From assembly GCA_021234155.1 (NCBI GenBank), contig JAJEKV010000012.1, forward strand, positions 4,653,789 through 4,717,788: a stretch of DNA of 64,000 nucleotides. The letters are read 5' to 3'. The DNA is from Isoetes taiwanensis. Its lineage: Eukaryota > Streptophyta > Lycopodiopsida > Isoetales > Isoetaceae. A program made the position numbers and the translations under genes. Every line of letters starts with the position of its first letter. The first letter of the stretch is position 1. Positions 1 to 10,920 of this stretch are shown in pieces. A model generated the notes under the pieces. It saw nothing but the letters and a program-made list of their open reading frames with translations, was not told where the DNA came from and ran no database searches.

Positions 1-503
1 CGGCACAATTGGTGGATAAGGCTAGAATGCACCCATGTTTTTTACGCAAAGGGATATTTATCCCTTTGGGTTTTAAATATGTCTCTCACTTATTTTACAC
101 TTTTCGTTGATTGGCAAGGAAATTTATCTTTTCTCTTTCAATTTTAAAAAAAAAACCCCAGCCTCTTTGTAGCAGTGTTGATTCAAAATTAGCCTTTTTG
201 TTAGGCCAAGAAAATTTGGCACCTCATAAATATACAATGGGATTCCAGCGTTAGCCTAGTGTTTTCTAGATATCAACATTGGATCAATGAAATGCAGCCA
301 CGTAATTCGTTTTCTGGAAGCATCTGTGGGCTAAGGTCAGGAGCAGTCTGAACTGCCCAAGTTTTAGGGTTTGTGCTGGGATTTATCTCCGGTATGGTGT
401 TGTCTTTCTTCCAAAAATTCGTTTGCTGCTTTCTGTTTCTAGGTTTTTGTAATTAGATATCCGTTTCTTTTTCAGATTTTGTAAGTTCAATCTTTAAATT
501 GCC
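1..503. other. 5' flank of the AHA1 gene
   Basis: No coding signal is visible. A TATA-like ATAAATATA lies at 226-234, about 270 bases before the AHA1 start codon, and could be the core promoter. The stretch from 300 to 503 reads like a pyrimidine-rich plant 5' UTR. No other element was recognised. Confidence 0.3.
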
Positions 504-2253
504 ATGGCCAAGTTCGGCGAAGGGGATAGCAGGTGGATAGTGCAGGATAGAGCAGATGGAGCCAATGTTCACAATTGGCATTGGACTGAGAAAGATTGCT
601 CGGAATGGACGTCCCAGCGAATCAAGAAACTGATCGAGGACCTGCCTATTCTCACCGGAGAGGGTGGTCTTTGGATCAAGACAACGAAAGTTGAGAGTGT
701 AACTGGAGATGCATATGTTAATATTAGAAAAGGAAAGATAATTCCTGGCTATGAGATAAAAGTTAGGCTGAACTGGGCTGGAGAGGCAAAAGATGGGAGT
801 GGAAATATATTAGCTTCTGTTGAGGGGAAAGTGGAGCTTCCCTACATTGCCGATGAGAATGCAGATGAAGATCCAGAACTGAAAGTGAGTGTTCTGGACG
901 AGACACCTGTTGGGCAAAGATTAAGAGAAGCATTTTTGGCCAAAGGGAAGCCGCTTATATTAGAAAAAATTAAAGTTTATGTCAATGAGATGAAGGCAGG
1001 TGGGCCTGCTAAGGATGAGTTAGAGGGGAAGGGAGCAAAGCTTGCTGAAACTAATAAGGGTGGCAAAGCACCAGGGAAGGTAGCTGCATTAGAAAAGCCA
1101 GTACCACAGAAGAAAATTCCCGAGAAAACCAAAAACAAAGAGGGTTTTAAGACCATAACTTTAGTTGAGAAGTTCCACTGCAGACCACATGACCTATATA
1201 ATACACTTCTAGACGAGAACAGATGGAAAGGTTTTACTCAAAGTACTGCCAAGATTAGTAAGGAAGTTGGAGGTACATTCTCTATTTTTGATGGTGCTGT
1301 CACGGGTGTCAATTTACAGCTAGAAGAAAACAAGCTTATCATGCAGAAATGGAGATTTGGAAATTGGGAAGATGGTCTATACTCTTCAGTGAGTCTCCTT
1401 TTATTTTCATTGACTTGATTCTATTCATTGCAAACTTGATTTTAGTAACAATGTGTATCATTTAAAGTTATATTGTATAACTGCACTGAAAGACATGAAT
1501 CAGCTTATGAAGGCTAGGTAAAAGCATGCATATGAAAATTCGTAGTTACCCTGATATTTTAGAGAGATCTGCATAGGATTTTGTGGCTGCCTTATTTATC
1601 TTCTTAGAGATAAAAATGAGATGTTTTGCTTGTGAACATCATTATGATTGGTGTTGATGTTTGGTTTCAAAGCCTTGAAGTTGAAGTTACTCAAATGTTT
1701 TCTGCCCGATGCAGGTATGCATGACATTCGAGGAGCCTGAGATTGGGTGCACAATCGTGAGATTAACCCAAACTGATGTCCCAGAAGAAGATAGGTATAC
1801 CTATGTCTGGAGTGGTAGAATGTTTTTGTGAGAAAGTTTTAGTTCAGCTATACTGCATACAGAAGAAAAAGGGAAAAGAGTCGTCCGATCTTTTCATTCC
1901 ACTAAGTTGTTACGCCAAGTGGATTGGCACAATGTGCCCAAGGCCATACCTAAATTGGGAAGGGGGGTGCGGTAATTTAAAAAAGGGCTGATTGCTGTTT
2001 TATCACGCGTTTGATTACTGTCAGAAGCAGCGGGAAGCAAGAAGTCAGTGGAATGCAATCGTTTCTAAGTGACAAGTGTTTGTCTGTTTAGCTTGTTATC
2101 ACAAGTATCAAAGAGCATTTACTAATGACATTGCTTATTCTTGCACGTAAACACTGCAGGTTTGGAAATGCTACTGTAGTGGAGAACACAGAAAGGGGAT
2201 GGAGAGAACTGATATTTCACAAAATTCGGGCAGTGTTCGGCTATGGAATTTAG
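504..2253 (+). CDS. AHA1: Activator of HSP90 ATPase (AHA1/AHSA1 family), 3 exons
   Basis: Cytosolic co-chaperone that binds HSP90 and stimulates its ATPase. Exons are 504-1388, 1715-1794 and 2160-2253, inferred from GT/AG sites (donors GTGAGT at 1389 and GTATAC at 1795; acceptors GCAG at 1711-1714 and TGCAG ending 2159). Joined, they give 352 residues, the usual length for plant Aha1 proteins (about 350). The N-terminal HSP90-stimulating domain (about residues 25-165) carries NVHNWHW, a close match to the family motif NxNNWHW. A Lys/Pro-rich linker (about 165-215) follows. The C-terminal AHSA1 (START-like) domain starts near FKTITLVEKF and ends with the small exons encoding EEPEIGCTIVRLTQ, VPEEDRFGN and the terminal FGYGI. 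The start ATG sits in GCCATGG, a good plant context. Almost all coding sequence is in one long exon. No lesion was seen. I infer an active gene. Confidence 0.93.
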
Positions 2254-2998
2254 CAAAGTAGCCTTTTGCCTTAATGCGTATCCTTTTTGGCATTGTATTA
2301 GTTGGTTATTTTAAATTATTGTCATGGTCTTTGCAGGTCTTGCTGCTGCCTTTATATATTTTTTACACATTCATTGAGAAGTATTATGTAGCTTAAAGAC
2401 ACAAAAGCTTCATCATAAAAGTATGACAGTTTAAATTCAATTGCCACAAGATTGTGGTTGACATCAGGTTTTGATCCCTGAATAATGGGATCCAATAGGC
2501 TTTCGTACTGCTATGTTTTAGTCTCAAAACCTTTTGCAGGTTTATATTTACTTTTTTTTTGTGATTATAGACCAGCCTAATTCGGCTTTTTAAGAGCGTT
2601 AGTGTTTTTACTTATGTTTGTTTGAAGTTGTATAATGTGCCTTTAAGTTCTTGTTTCAGTGGTGAGAGGTTCACTTTCAGAATGCTAAAGGTTCATGGGC
2701 GATTCATATGCCCCTATTTTCGCCCTGCGCTGAAAAGCAGCACAATCGTATTTCAGCTGCTGCCCATTTCTCTCCCGCAATGCAGCGAGGGATGAGGCTC
2801 TTAAATGGGGCAGCGCTATTTGTCAATGTGGAGCCCTGAAATGCGCCTTAGCCGGTAGGCTTTCCAATCCAAGCGATGTCCATCGTTGATTGAAGCCTTG
2901 TGATAGTGCATAACAGGCACCCAATCCACCCCACAGGAATGAAGAGGCAGCTGAAAACGTCGAAACAGGCAGCTTTGAGCATCGGATTCAGCGTCAGA
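2254..2998. other. 3' flank of AHA1, no gene recognised
   Basis: Mostly AT-rich DNA that should contain the AHA1 3' UTR and polyadenylation region. A more GC-rich patch begins near 2700. No credible coding region apart from the short repeat ORF described next. Confidence 0.4.
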
Positions 2999-3001
2999 GC
3001 T

Positions 3002-3088
3002 GATAATCCAGCTCTAGAAAATGCCGATAATCCAGCTGTGGGAGCCGATAATCAAGCTGTGGGAGATGATAATCGAGCTATGGGTGCA
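3002..3088 (+). repeat. Short tandem repeat, 21-24 bp unit, four copies
   Basis: Units begin with GATAATC at 3002, 3026, 3047 and 3068, with periods of 24, 21 and 21 bases. All are multiples of three, so an ORF (2900-3091, 63 codons) reads through as a degenerate repeat of A/D-D-N-x-A-[VLM]-G. A protein product is unproven. The ORF resembles no family I know, and the multiple-of-three period is the only hint of coding. Confidence 0.55.
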
Positions 3089-3120
3089 TGAATGGGTGAG
3101 GAAACTTTGCCTTCCAGTTG

Positions 3121-3225
3121 AAGGGGATAAACACCCCTGCTTGCCCCTTACAGCAGATAAACAGATAAACAGGCGAGCCCACTGTTTATCTGCTGTAAGG
3201 GGCAAGCAAGGGTGTTTATCCCCTT
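3121..3225. repeat. Foldback hairpin, 44-bp arms
   Basis: Arms at 3121-3164 and 3182-3225 are inverted copies with one mismatch in 44, separated by 17 bases. Each arm contains TTGCCCCTTACAGCAG or its complement. Such near-perfect arms point to recent foldback formation, a MITE, or a small-RNA precursor. Confidence 0.85.
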
Positions 3226-3308
3226 CATCCACGGCGTGAGAGCTGAGGCTCCTATACGGGCTGAAATTTTCTTTTATAAGCAGGGGTTAGCAAGTTACCA
3301 ACAGCTTT

Positions 3309-3396
3309 GCGCTATTTGTCAATGTAAATCTCTTGTTATAGGGCCCATGTCCAACTTTTTGGATACTATTGCCCTTTGGGGCTGCCTGTGATGCTA
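3309..3396 (+). repeat. Isolated unit of the ~82-bp minisatellite
   Basis: A single copy of the unit found in tandem at 20.6-22.0 kb (TTTGTCAATGTAAATCTC ... ACTTTTTGGATACTATTG ... GGGGCTGCC). It stops exactly where the Helitron-like 5' end begins at 3397, and a partial unit resumes at 9597-9644 on the other side of the insertion. Confidence 0.8.
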
Positions 3397-3637
3397 TCCT
3401 ATATTATAAAACTGTGGCATCTGTCTGTGTCTGTCCATCCGCCCCGATTAACGGCCAAGATTAATCCAATATCTCTCTGCCCGAATCAACGGCTTCGATT
3501 GGTTGTGCCACGTGGCATAAATTTGGACCGTTTAAGAAAGAAATTGAACAGGCAAATAAAATGTACCCTTTCACTTCAACGTGGCATATGCGCTTTGATT
3601 TGCACAGAGGCTTCAAACTGTTGCGGCAGCATATGTC

Positions 3638-5084
3638 TTGCTCTTTCTGGCATAAACTATTGTGGCAGTAGTATCTTCATCTTTCTCAGGATGTCATGAT
3701 CTGGTCTTCATTTGCAGCAGATGATCGGACTTCGACCTAGGTGAATTGAACTTTCTTATGCGGCCATGATCCGGTCTTCATTTGAAGCAGATGATTTCAT
3801 TCGATCACAGTTCACTGATTGCAAGCATTCAATTATGCACATTCTTCTTCCAGGTTCTATGTTCGTTAGCAAGATTCGGCAATAGGGTTTCGCCATAAAG
3901 CTTTGTATAAGGATAAACATAATCCTATTGTTAGAAAACATGGTATGAAGGAGACGATATCAAGGAGATCTATTACACAGCTTTTGCACAAAATCACAAC
4001 GTGGTTCAATTTTAGGAGTTTCTGAAAGGGGTTGTGAGATTTGTTTAACTTTTGGAATACATGGATGGGGGCATGTTGCAACAAATAAGATAATTCGTAG
4101 AGAGATTAAGCCTTCAAATTTGCCTATGATATTTTTCCGGTTAAGAATGTGCAATGTTGTGTGCACTGGCCAAGACAGGATTTCGAAATGTTTACATGTC
4201 CTCACGGGATCTGGAAATGGTCAATGCTTGATTGGTGTGGTTTCCCTAAAGATACATTTGCTTCAATTTCTTATGTATACACCAGGTTAATACTAAATCC
4301 TTTCTCACTTCTTTTTGCACAAATGCGCTTTTGCAAAGCTTATTAAGTGGTCTCTGTGCAGAAGTCAGAAACGAAATTGGGAACATACTCATCTAATTTC
4401 ATGGGAGATCTGCGATGGCAGATTCATGGGGATGTATCTTTTGCATTTCATGGAGACACCCAGCTTTGATTCCTTGGGCTCATAGTAATGCATTTCTTTG
4501 TGCTCAACATATGTGTGAAATCTGTACTTTTCTGCTCTCAACATATGTGCCTTAGTATATGTGCACTTCTTTGCTATGGTGGTGTCTCTGCTTGCGCCCT
4601 AGCATTTTCTTTGATTTTGGATGCTATCAGCTGAATTCTATATTAAGCAGAAAGAGAGGTTTGGATATCTTTGCAGACAGTGATACAAGCTTTGGATTAC
4701 AAAATCTGTTAACCGACCCTGATGGCCAGGCTCTCACCAAAGCCGTAGTTCTAGCTACAAATGCTGAAAAGTTGTGAACTTAGTGTGAAAACAGCTGCTT
4801 GTTGGAGCACTCAGAGAACTGCAAGTCGTAAATATATACAAAGGAATATCTCAGATGACATTCAAATGTTATCTCGAATACTTTGGATGGAGCCCAATGG
4901 TAGCATAAGAAGCTGGGAGACTACAAAAATCTGGTCAGAACACCTCTGATATTACAAGTTTGAATGCTCTATTTGAACGAATGCTCTATGGTCTTAAATG
5001 CTGATGTCTAGAAAGATGGAGTCTAAGAATCAAAATGTGTCCTGTATTGAAGTACAAATGTGATTCTGCCATGTAAAACAGGGT
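3638..5084. repeat. Duplicated ~1.45-kb module, copy 1
   Basis: Closely similar, with scattered substitutions and small indels, to 7763-9266. A third shorter copy at 7374-7615 has the ends but lacks about 1.2 kb of the middle. The middle part contains a protein-like stretch (4010-4290 here, 8140-8440 in copy 2) reading FGIHGWGHAATNKIIRR, but it is broken differently in each copy and matches no family I recognise. Copies share the flanking words TTGCTCTTTCTGG and GAAGTACAAATG. Confidence 0.8.
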
Positions 5085-5359
5085 GTGTATTATCGTTTTT
5101 TGGTTGTATTATCGTTTTTTGGCCGTCTGATGACAGCACCTTCCACCTAGGCCGCTAGTCTGCAGTCAACATGGGGTCAAATTGACCCTATAAAATAGGA
5201 GCACCCTTTGCATACAAACCATGCCCCCAAACCAAAATACAAGAGGTCACCATGCAAATACAGCACCACGACACAAGTAAATGACGTGAACCTGTTATTT
5301 TCTTACAACAAAAATCTTACAAGACAGAAGTGCCATATGTACATTGACACCATCGCCCC

Positions 5360-6882
5360 TTTCACAGACACGATGGCGTGAAGCCAAAACGCGAGGGGCA
5401 AGCATCTAATACAGCACAAACACAAGTACATGAACTGGAACTGGTAACTTTCTCAGGACACAGACAAGGCATATGTACATTCACAAAACACATGTAAAAC
5501 CTGCGCAGCTGACGCATAAGAATGTGCATTGAGACCGACATCCTATGCATCTCTGTCCCAATCTGAACTAGCTGGTTCACGAACTCCTCAGCACATAATG
5601 TTTCCTCCAGTTCCGGTGGATAAACCCGAGCGCAGGATGAGAGGCATCCACGCTAGAACTGATAGGTGAGGGATCTATGTGCACCACACCGTCACTTGCA
5701 CCACCCTGGGCGTTCGCATCAACCTCCATTTCTAACCTGCAACAACAAAACCAATACATAAAGGAAACTGTACAATCTTAGAGCAACTAACAGGCCTAGT
5801 CGACGGCCATGCTATGTTCTCCTGTGTAAACTGGAATGTAATCAGCATCGTGATCTAGTCTCTGAACCTCTGGGCTAAACGTGGGATCACAGAAGTCATG
5901 GAAGTTCTGATCAACCTCATCAGCAGGGACAGAGTCATCCCAATATCTACGCCTTCCAGGTCCATTTCTCTCAACCGGCACATAGCCAGCTGGCAGCCCA
6001 TATAGAATTGTTCGGATATCTGAAGGCATGCAACGAGCAGGGTTCAGGAGGATTCTCCAGGCAGCACAGACCCTGTGTTGATTCACATGGGCTGTGTTAG
6101 AAGGGATTATCCAGCTACTGGACAACGTATACTTGTCGCTCCTGATCATTCTAGCCAAGGTAAAAGTGAGGCTCGGTGTGGCACGACGTCCATATGCTGC
6201 CTTATTAAGGATGTTGCGATTGTCAAGAACACAGAGGCCCTTAGTATCTCCAGCGCCCCAACGCAGATAAAGATCTTTGCCCTTCTGTATCATTGACTCG
6301 CTAACATTATGCAGATGACACAGGTAATGCACCTTCCCAATATCCTTCATACAGTAGCCCACCATCCCTTCGAAGCAATGAAGTCTTTCAACGCCTTGCA
6401 CACCAGAACCACACCTGCTGGCTTAGATGGCCAGTTGAAGTCTCTCTTGATAGCTTCATTCATAGCTTTGGGGGAATTGAAACGTGCTCTCAAGACACTC
6501 TGAACATGGAAGTGATCTGCAGACGAGCCCCTCTCCAAGGCAACAGCCCCTGCTATGTAGTTTCTGTCACAGAAAGAAAATAGAGCTTCATAGAAACTCA
6601 GGGGCACATCTTGCCCTGACAGGCCTCATCAATTGCACCCCAACTGAAGGACGAATTGGGCATGGCAGGGGGCTGCTGGGTCTGTCCAGAGCTAGAGCTG
6701 CTGGGCATGACACCAGCAGGGCGAGTTGGATTCATCTGAGCACTAGCAGGCATCGAACTAGCAGGCCGTAAAGGGTTCATGTCTGCACTACGAGACATAC
6801 CAGGGCCAACCGGACAAGTAGGCGGGATGGGGGCCTGGCCTGCCGCACCCCTCACATTCCTAGCTGCCTTTCTCAAGGACAT
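5360..6882 (-). pseudogene. HUH-endonuclease (Rep-like) gene, frameshifted
   Basis: Reading minus from ATG at 6880-6882: a Ser/Pro/Met-rich N-terminus, then WGAIDEACQG; then, after a one-base shift near 6612, PLSFYEALFSF, VALERG and HFHVQ (6506-6514); then, after a second one-base shift near 6354, VGYCMKD (6342-6356), KVHYLCHLHN and a C-terminus ending at 5796. A possible last exon begins at 5736 after an AG acceptor and continues, in shifted frame, as EEFVNQLVQIGTEMHRMS. H-F-H matches the metal-binding HUH motif and Y-x-x-K-D the catalytic tyrosine motif of HUH endonucleases, in the correct order (about 50 residues apart). No helicase domain is visible, unlike Helitron RepHel, so a replitron-like transposon Rep is my best inference. 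Two or three frameshifts mean it is decayed, unless they are assembly errors. Confidence 0.55.
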
Positions 6883-7373
6883 AATACAAAAACAAAAGCT
6901 GAATAGCACAGAGCAAAGGAAGGAGCAAGGATAACCTGATAGAAACCGCCTCCGATCCAAGCCAGGAATTTTCAACAAGCAGCAGCAGCCCAGCTTCATG
7001 GCCATGCTGCCACTTGCAGCAACCGGAATTGGCAACCCCATGGCTGCCCAACATCTGCCCAGGGTGCATGCGCAGTGTTATCTAGAATCGGACCTTCATC
7101 AGCAGACAAATACGACATCTTTTTCGAAAATAGAGTGCCAGCGCCAGCTTTCTACTCCTTCACATACGACTACAGCAGGAAACCTTTATAATTCTTGAGC
7201 TACAAATATACGGAGTTTGATTGGCACCACATCATAGAAATCTGGGTTTTCTGCCAGTTTCTTGGATATATTTGCAAATACAGGTTAAACATGGCAATTG
7301 AGGAGTAAGACCGAAAAAAAGACGTGCATAGGCTATATTTTTTCTACTGTACAGGTTGATTCTGAAGTTCAAA

Positions 7374-7615
7374 GTTGCTCTTTCTGGCAGAGACTATTGT
7401 GGCAATAGTATCTTCTTCGTTCTCAGAACGTCATGATCCTGTCTTCATTTGCAACAGATGATCGGACTTTGGCCTAGGTGAATTGAACTGTCTTCATTTG
7501 AAGCAGATGATTTCATACGATCACAGTTTACCGATTGCAAGCATTCAATTATGCAAGATTACATCCTTCTTCCAGGTTGAAGTACAAATGGGATTCTGCC
7601 ATGTAAGACAGGGAT
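7374..7615. repeat. Partial third copy of the 1.45-kb module
   Basis: Begins TTGCTCTTTCTGGCAGAG and matches the first ~200 bases of the module, then jumps directly from CTTCTTCCAGGTT to GAAGTACAAATG, the module's last ~35 bases. About 1.2 kb present in the two full copies is absent. The break falls next to CCAG|GTT, which could mean a splice-like or recombination-mediated deletion. Confidence 0.75.
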
Positions 7616-7762
7616 TTCATAAGAGAAATCTGGGATTTCTGCCAGTTTCTTGAATTTATTCGCAAATACAGGTTGAACATGGTAATTTAGGAGTAAGACT
7701 GAAAAAAAGACGTGCATAGGCTATAATTTTTCTACTGTACAGGTCGATTCTGAAGTTTAAAG

Positions 7763-9266
7763 TTGCTCTTTCTGGTAAAAACTATTAAGGCAGTAGTATC
7801 TTCATCTTTCTTAGGATGTCATGATCTAGTCTTCATTTGTAGCAGATAATCGGACTTCGACCTAGGTGAATTGAATGTCCTTAGGCGCTATGATCCGGTC
7901 TTCATTTGAAGCAGATGATTTCATTCGATCACAGTTCAATGATTGCAAGCATTCAATTGTGCAGGTTTACATTCTTCTTCCAAGTTCATGTTCTTTAACA
8001 AGGTTTGACAATCGCATTTCGCCATAAAGCTTTGTATGCCTAAAAAGTTTATTTATGGATAAAGATGATCCTACTGTTAGACAACACGATATAAAGGAGA
8101 TGGTATCAAGGAGATCTATTATACCGCTTCTGCACAAAATCACAACATGTGGTTTTGTAGGAGTTTCTAAAAGGAGTTGTGAGATTTGTTTAAATTTTGG
8201 AATACATGGATGGGGGCATGCTGCAACAAATAAGATAATTCGTAGATATATTAAGCCTTCAAATTTGCCTATGATATTTTTCTGGTTAAGAATGTGCAAT
8301 GCTGTGTGCACTGGCCAAGATAGGATTTCAAATTGTTTACATGCAGACTTAGTTAGTAAGGTTGCCCTCACGAGATCTGGGAATGGTCAATGCTTGATTG
8401 GTTTGGTTTTCCCAAAGATACATTTTGCTTCAATTTCTTATGTATACACCAGGTTAATACTAAATCCTTTCTAACTTCTTTTTGCACAAATGCGCTTTTG
8501 CAAAGCTTATTAAGTGGTCTCTGTGCAGAAGTCAGAAAGGAAATTGGGAACATACTCATCTAATTTCATAGGAGATCTGCGATGGCAAATTCATGGGGAT
8601 GTATCTTTTGCATTTTATGGAGACACCCAGCTTTGATTCCTTGGGTTCGCAGTAATGCACTTCTTTGTGCTCAACATATGTGTAAAATCTGTACTTTTCT
8701 GCTCTCAACATAGCACTTCTTTGCTCTTGATATATGTGCACTTCTTTGCTATGATGGTGTCTCTGCTTACACCCCAACATGGATTTATTTGATTTTTGAT
8801 GCTATCAGCTGGATTCTATATTAAGTAGAAGGAGAGGTTGGATCTCTCTGCAGACAGTGATACAAGATTTGAGTTGTAGCATCTGTTCTTGACCGACCCT
8901 GATAGCCAGGCTCTCACTAAAGCCTTAGTTTCTAGCTACAAATGCGAAAAAGTTGTGAACTTGGTGTGAAAACTGTCGCTGGTTGGAGCACTCAGGAAGC
9001 TGCAAGTTGTAAATGTATACAAAGGAATATCTCAGATGACCTTCAAATGTTGTCTCAAATACTTTGGATGGAGCCCAATGGCAGCACAAGAAAGCTAGGA
9101 GGCTACAAAAATCAGGTCAGAATACAGCTGATATTACAAGTTTGAATGCTCTATTTGATTGAATGATCTATAGTCTTAAATGCTGGTATCTAAGAAGATG
9201 GAGTCTAAGAATCAAAATGTGTTCTATTTTGAAGTACAAATGTGATTCTTCCATGTAAAATAGGGA
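7763..9266. repeat. Duplicated ~1.5-kb module, copy 2
   Basis: Second full copy of the module at 3638-5084. It is interleaved with three copies of a ~150-bp spacer (about 7220-7373, 7617-7762, 9267-9412) containing AAGACGTGCATAGGCTATA. The order is spacer, partial module, spacer, full module, spacer, consistent with unequal exchange inside the Helitron-like insertion. Confidence 0.8.
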
Positions 9267-9596
9267 TTTCATAATAGAAATCTGGGATTTCTGCCAGTTT
9301 CTTGAATATATTCGCAAATACACGTTAAACATGGCAATTGAGAAGTAAGACCGAAAAAAAGACGTGCATAGGCTATAATTTTACTACTGTACAGGTTGAT
9401 TCTGAAGTTTAAAGGAAGGCAGTAGAAATAAGATAATGATGATTCCAGATTCCATGAGGAATTTATATAGACATTGATTTTGGCAACCCATCAAGAACTC
9501 ATTTTTTAAAATATCACATCGAGTGCCCATCGAAGGTCGGCAATTTCCTAGTTTATCAATGTAAATCTCCTCATCGAAGGTGGGCAATTTTCTAGT

Positions 9597-9644
9597 TTAT
9601 CAATGTAAATCTCCTGTTATAGGGCTCATGTCTAACTTTTTGGG
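9597..9644 (+). repeat. Minisatellite partial unit on the right of the insertion
   Basis: TTATCAATGTAAATCTCC followed by TGTTATAGGGCTCATG continues the unit interrupted at 3396. It is the right-hand flank used to call the A|T insertion site. Confidence 0.7.
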
Positions 9645-10248
9645 TTGCCCGTACGGGGACAAACCCTCTTCATATGGGTTTGTGGCATATTTTAGGTATA
9701 TGCCAGTATATGCCTGGAATGTGCCAATAATCGCTTCAAACCCATTATTGGTTGTAAACTGTCGGTGGCTTCTGTTGCTGGGCAGCTACTCTCAAAATCG
9801 GCTAATCAGAGAGGCTGTTTCATGGCGGCCTTCTATGCCTATCCTTTGCAATTAGGGCGAAATCGCATTGACAAGCTGCTTTTCCTAAGAATTTGGAGCA
9901 ACGGGCATTGGGTCACGACTTTAGAGTAAAGCTACTGTGTTCTTTGGAAATCATGTTTTAGAAAGGGACTTTGCTTTCCGTTGGAGTGATTCTGGGGATG
10001 GATTCAGCTCAAAACCATAATTGGATGTTAATTCTTGATGAAAGCTTAGTAAACAACTATGAATGGTGCTCTCAAGCGGTCCTGCCCATTCCTGAATACA
10101 AGTAGTAACTTTGTTCTGCTTGTGTAATTTGCTTTATAGAAGTCCTTGTATGCACTCTAGTTTTGCTTCCAAATGCTTAATGTCTATAAACCCAATGCTT
10201 CCAAATTAATTAATAGTGCAATTAGCTTTTTCTAGCGCTTTCAAGCAA
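9645..10248. other. No gene recognised
   Basis: AT-rich unique-looking DNA with no convincing coding frame, repeat or RNA gene. Confidence 0.3.
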
Positions 10249-10920
10249 TTTTTTTTTTTTTTGAAGAACGACAAACTTTATTGAAACTCCAAGCCAAAAG
10301 CAAAATACAAATGCAGAGGCGGGAATAAAGTCTCAGAGGATAATCATGATCCACTGAGTAGAACCACCAGCCTATGCATAAGACAACACACTCAAATAGG
10401 ACTCAAATATCAACTGTCGCTTGGCAGGAGCAAGCAAAGAACAATGGTATACCTTAGCGATTCTAGCTTGTGCGTCCTGGAGGACAACTACAGGAGGAAT
10501 ATCCAAACCCTGAAAGATACACAGTCTTCTGCGCTTCCAGATGGACCACAACAACCATCCTGATGCTAAATGAAATGCTTGGCTCCGCAACTTATTCCAA
10601 GTATCCGGATAAATAGCTAGAAGCACTTGCTGACTTGTCAATGTCACATGAAAAAGAGAAAGCGGCCAAGACCAAACAGGCTGGAGATGAACACATAAAA
10701 AGAAACAATGCTCAATGGTCTCGTCCCCTTGCTTGCACAGTGGGCAGAGAGCTGACACTCGAGGAATCTGCCACCAAAGCACCGCCACCTTAGGATGGAG
10801 TAGTTTATCCCAAGCCCAAGTCCAAATACGTCTCCAATTAGGAGGTGAAAGCTGAAGGGACCACCTAGTGGATGGCGGAAGGATATCACTATTGACAAGT
10901 AGCCTATACATAGAGTTCAC
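10249..10920 (-). mobile_element. LINE (L1-type) 3' end with zf-RVT domain
   Basis: A 182-codon minus-strand frame (10920-10372) matches the C-terminal region of plant non-LTR retrotransposon polyproteins: WKLLHP-like lead-in, the zinc-binding reverse-transcriptase motif CPLCKQGDETIEHCFFLC, then SQAFHLASGWLLWSIWKRRR. The same WLLWxIWKRRR signature recurs in the LINE at 60.65-64 kb, so both belong to one family. A T14 run at 10249-10262 is the poly(A) tail on the minus strand, so this is a 5'-truncated insertion. Compared with related elements there seems to be an in-frame deletion just before the zinc motif (ALWWQIPRVSALCP). Confidence 0.8.

Larger units (their letters stand above)
3397..9596 (+). 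mobile_element. Helitron-like insertion, ~6.2 kb
   Basis: Seen: the left end is TCCTATATTATAAAACTG followed by CTGTCTGTGTCTGTCC. The right end is CTAGT (9592-9596), preceded by a short GGC/GCC-type stem at 9570-9585. The flank on the left is ...GCTA and on the right TTATCAATGTAAATC, so a minisatellite unit is split between A and T with no target duplication. Known: Helitrons start with TC, end with CTRR(T) after a hairpin, and insert between A and T without duplicating the target. The last ~44 bp, including CTAGT and adjacent flank, are duplicated (first CTAGT at 9548-9552), so the true 3' end could be either copy. No Helitron RepHel helicase was found inside, so the element is probably non-autonomous and carries captured or nested DNA. 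Confidence 0.6.

Noticed and set aside
1776-1991. 71-codon ORF inside the AHA1 intron
   Set aside because: Overlaps AHA1 exon 2 in another frame and reads through intron sequence.
5360-6882. HUH gene as the Helitron's own RepHel
   Set aside because: No Pif1-type helicase motifs in any frame of the insertion, and a single catalytic-tyrosine motif instead of the Helitron double-Tyr motif.
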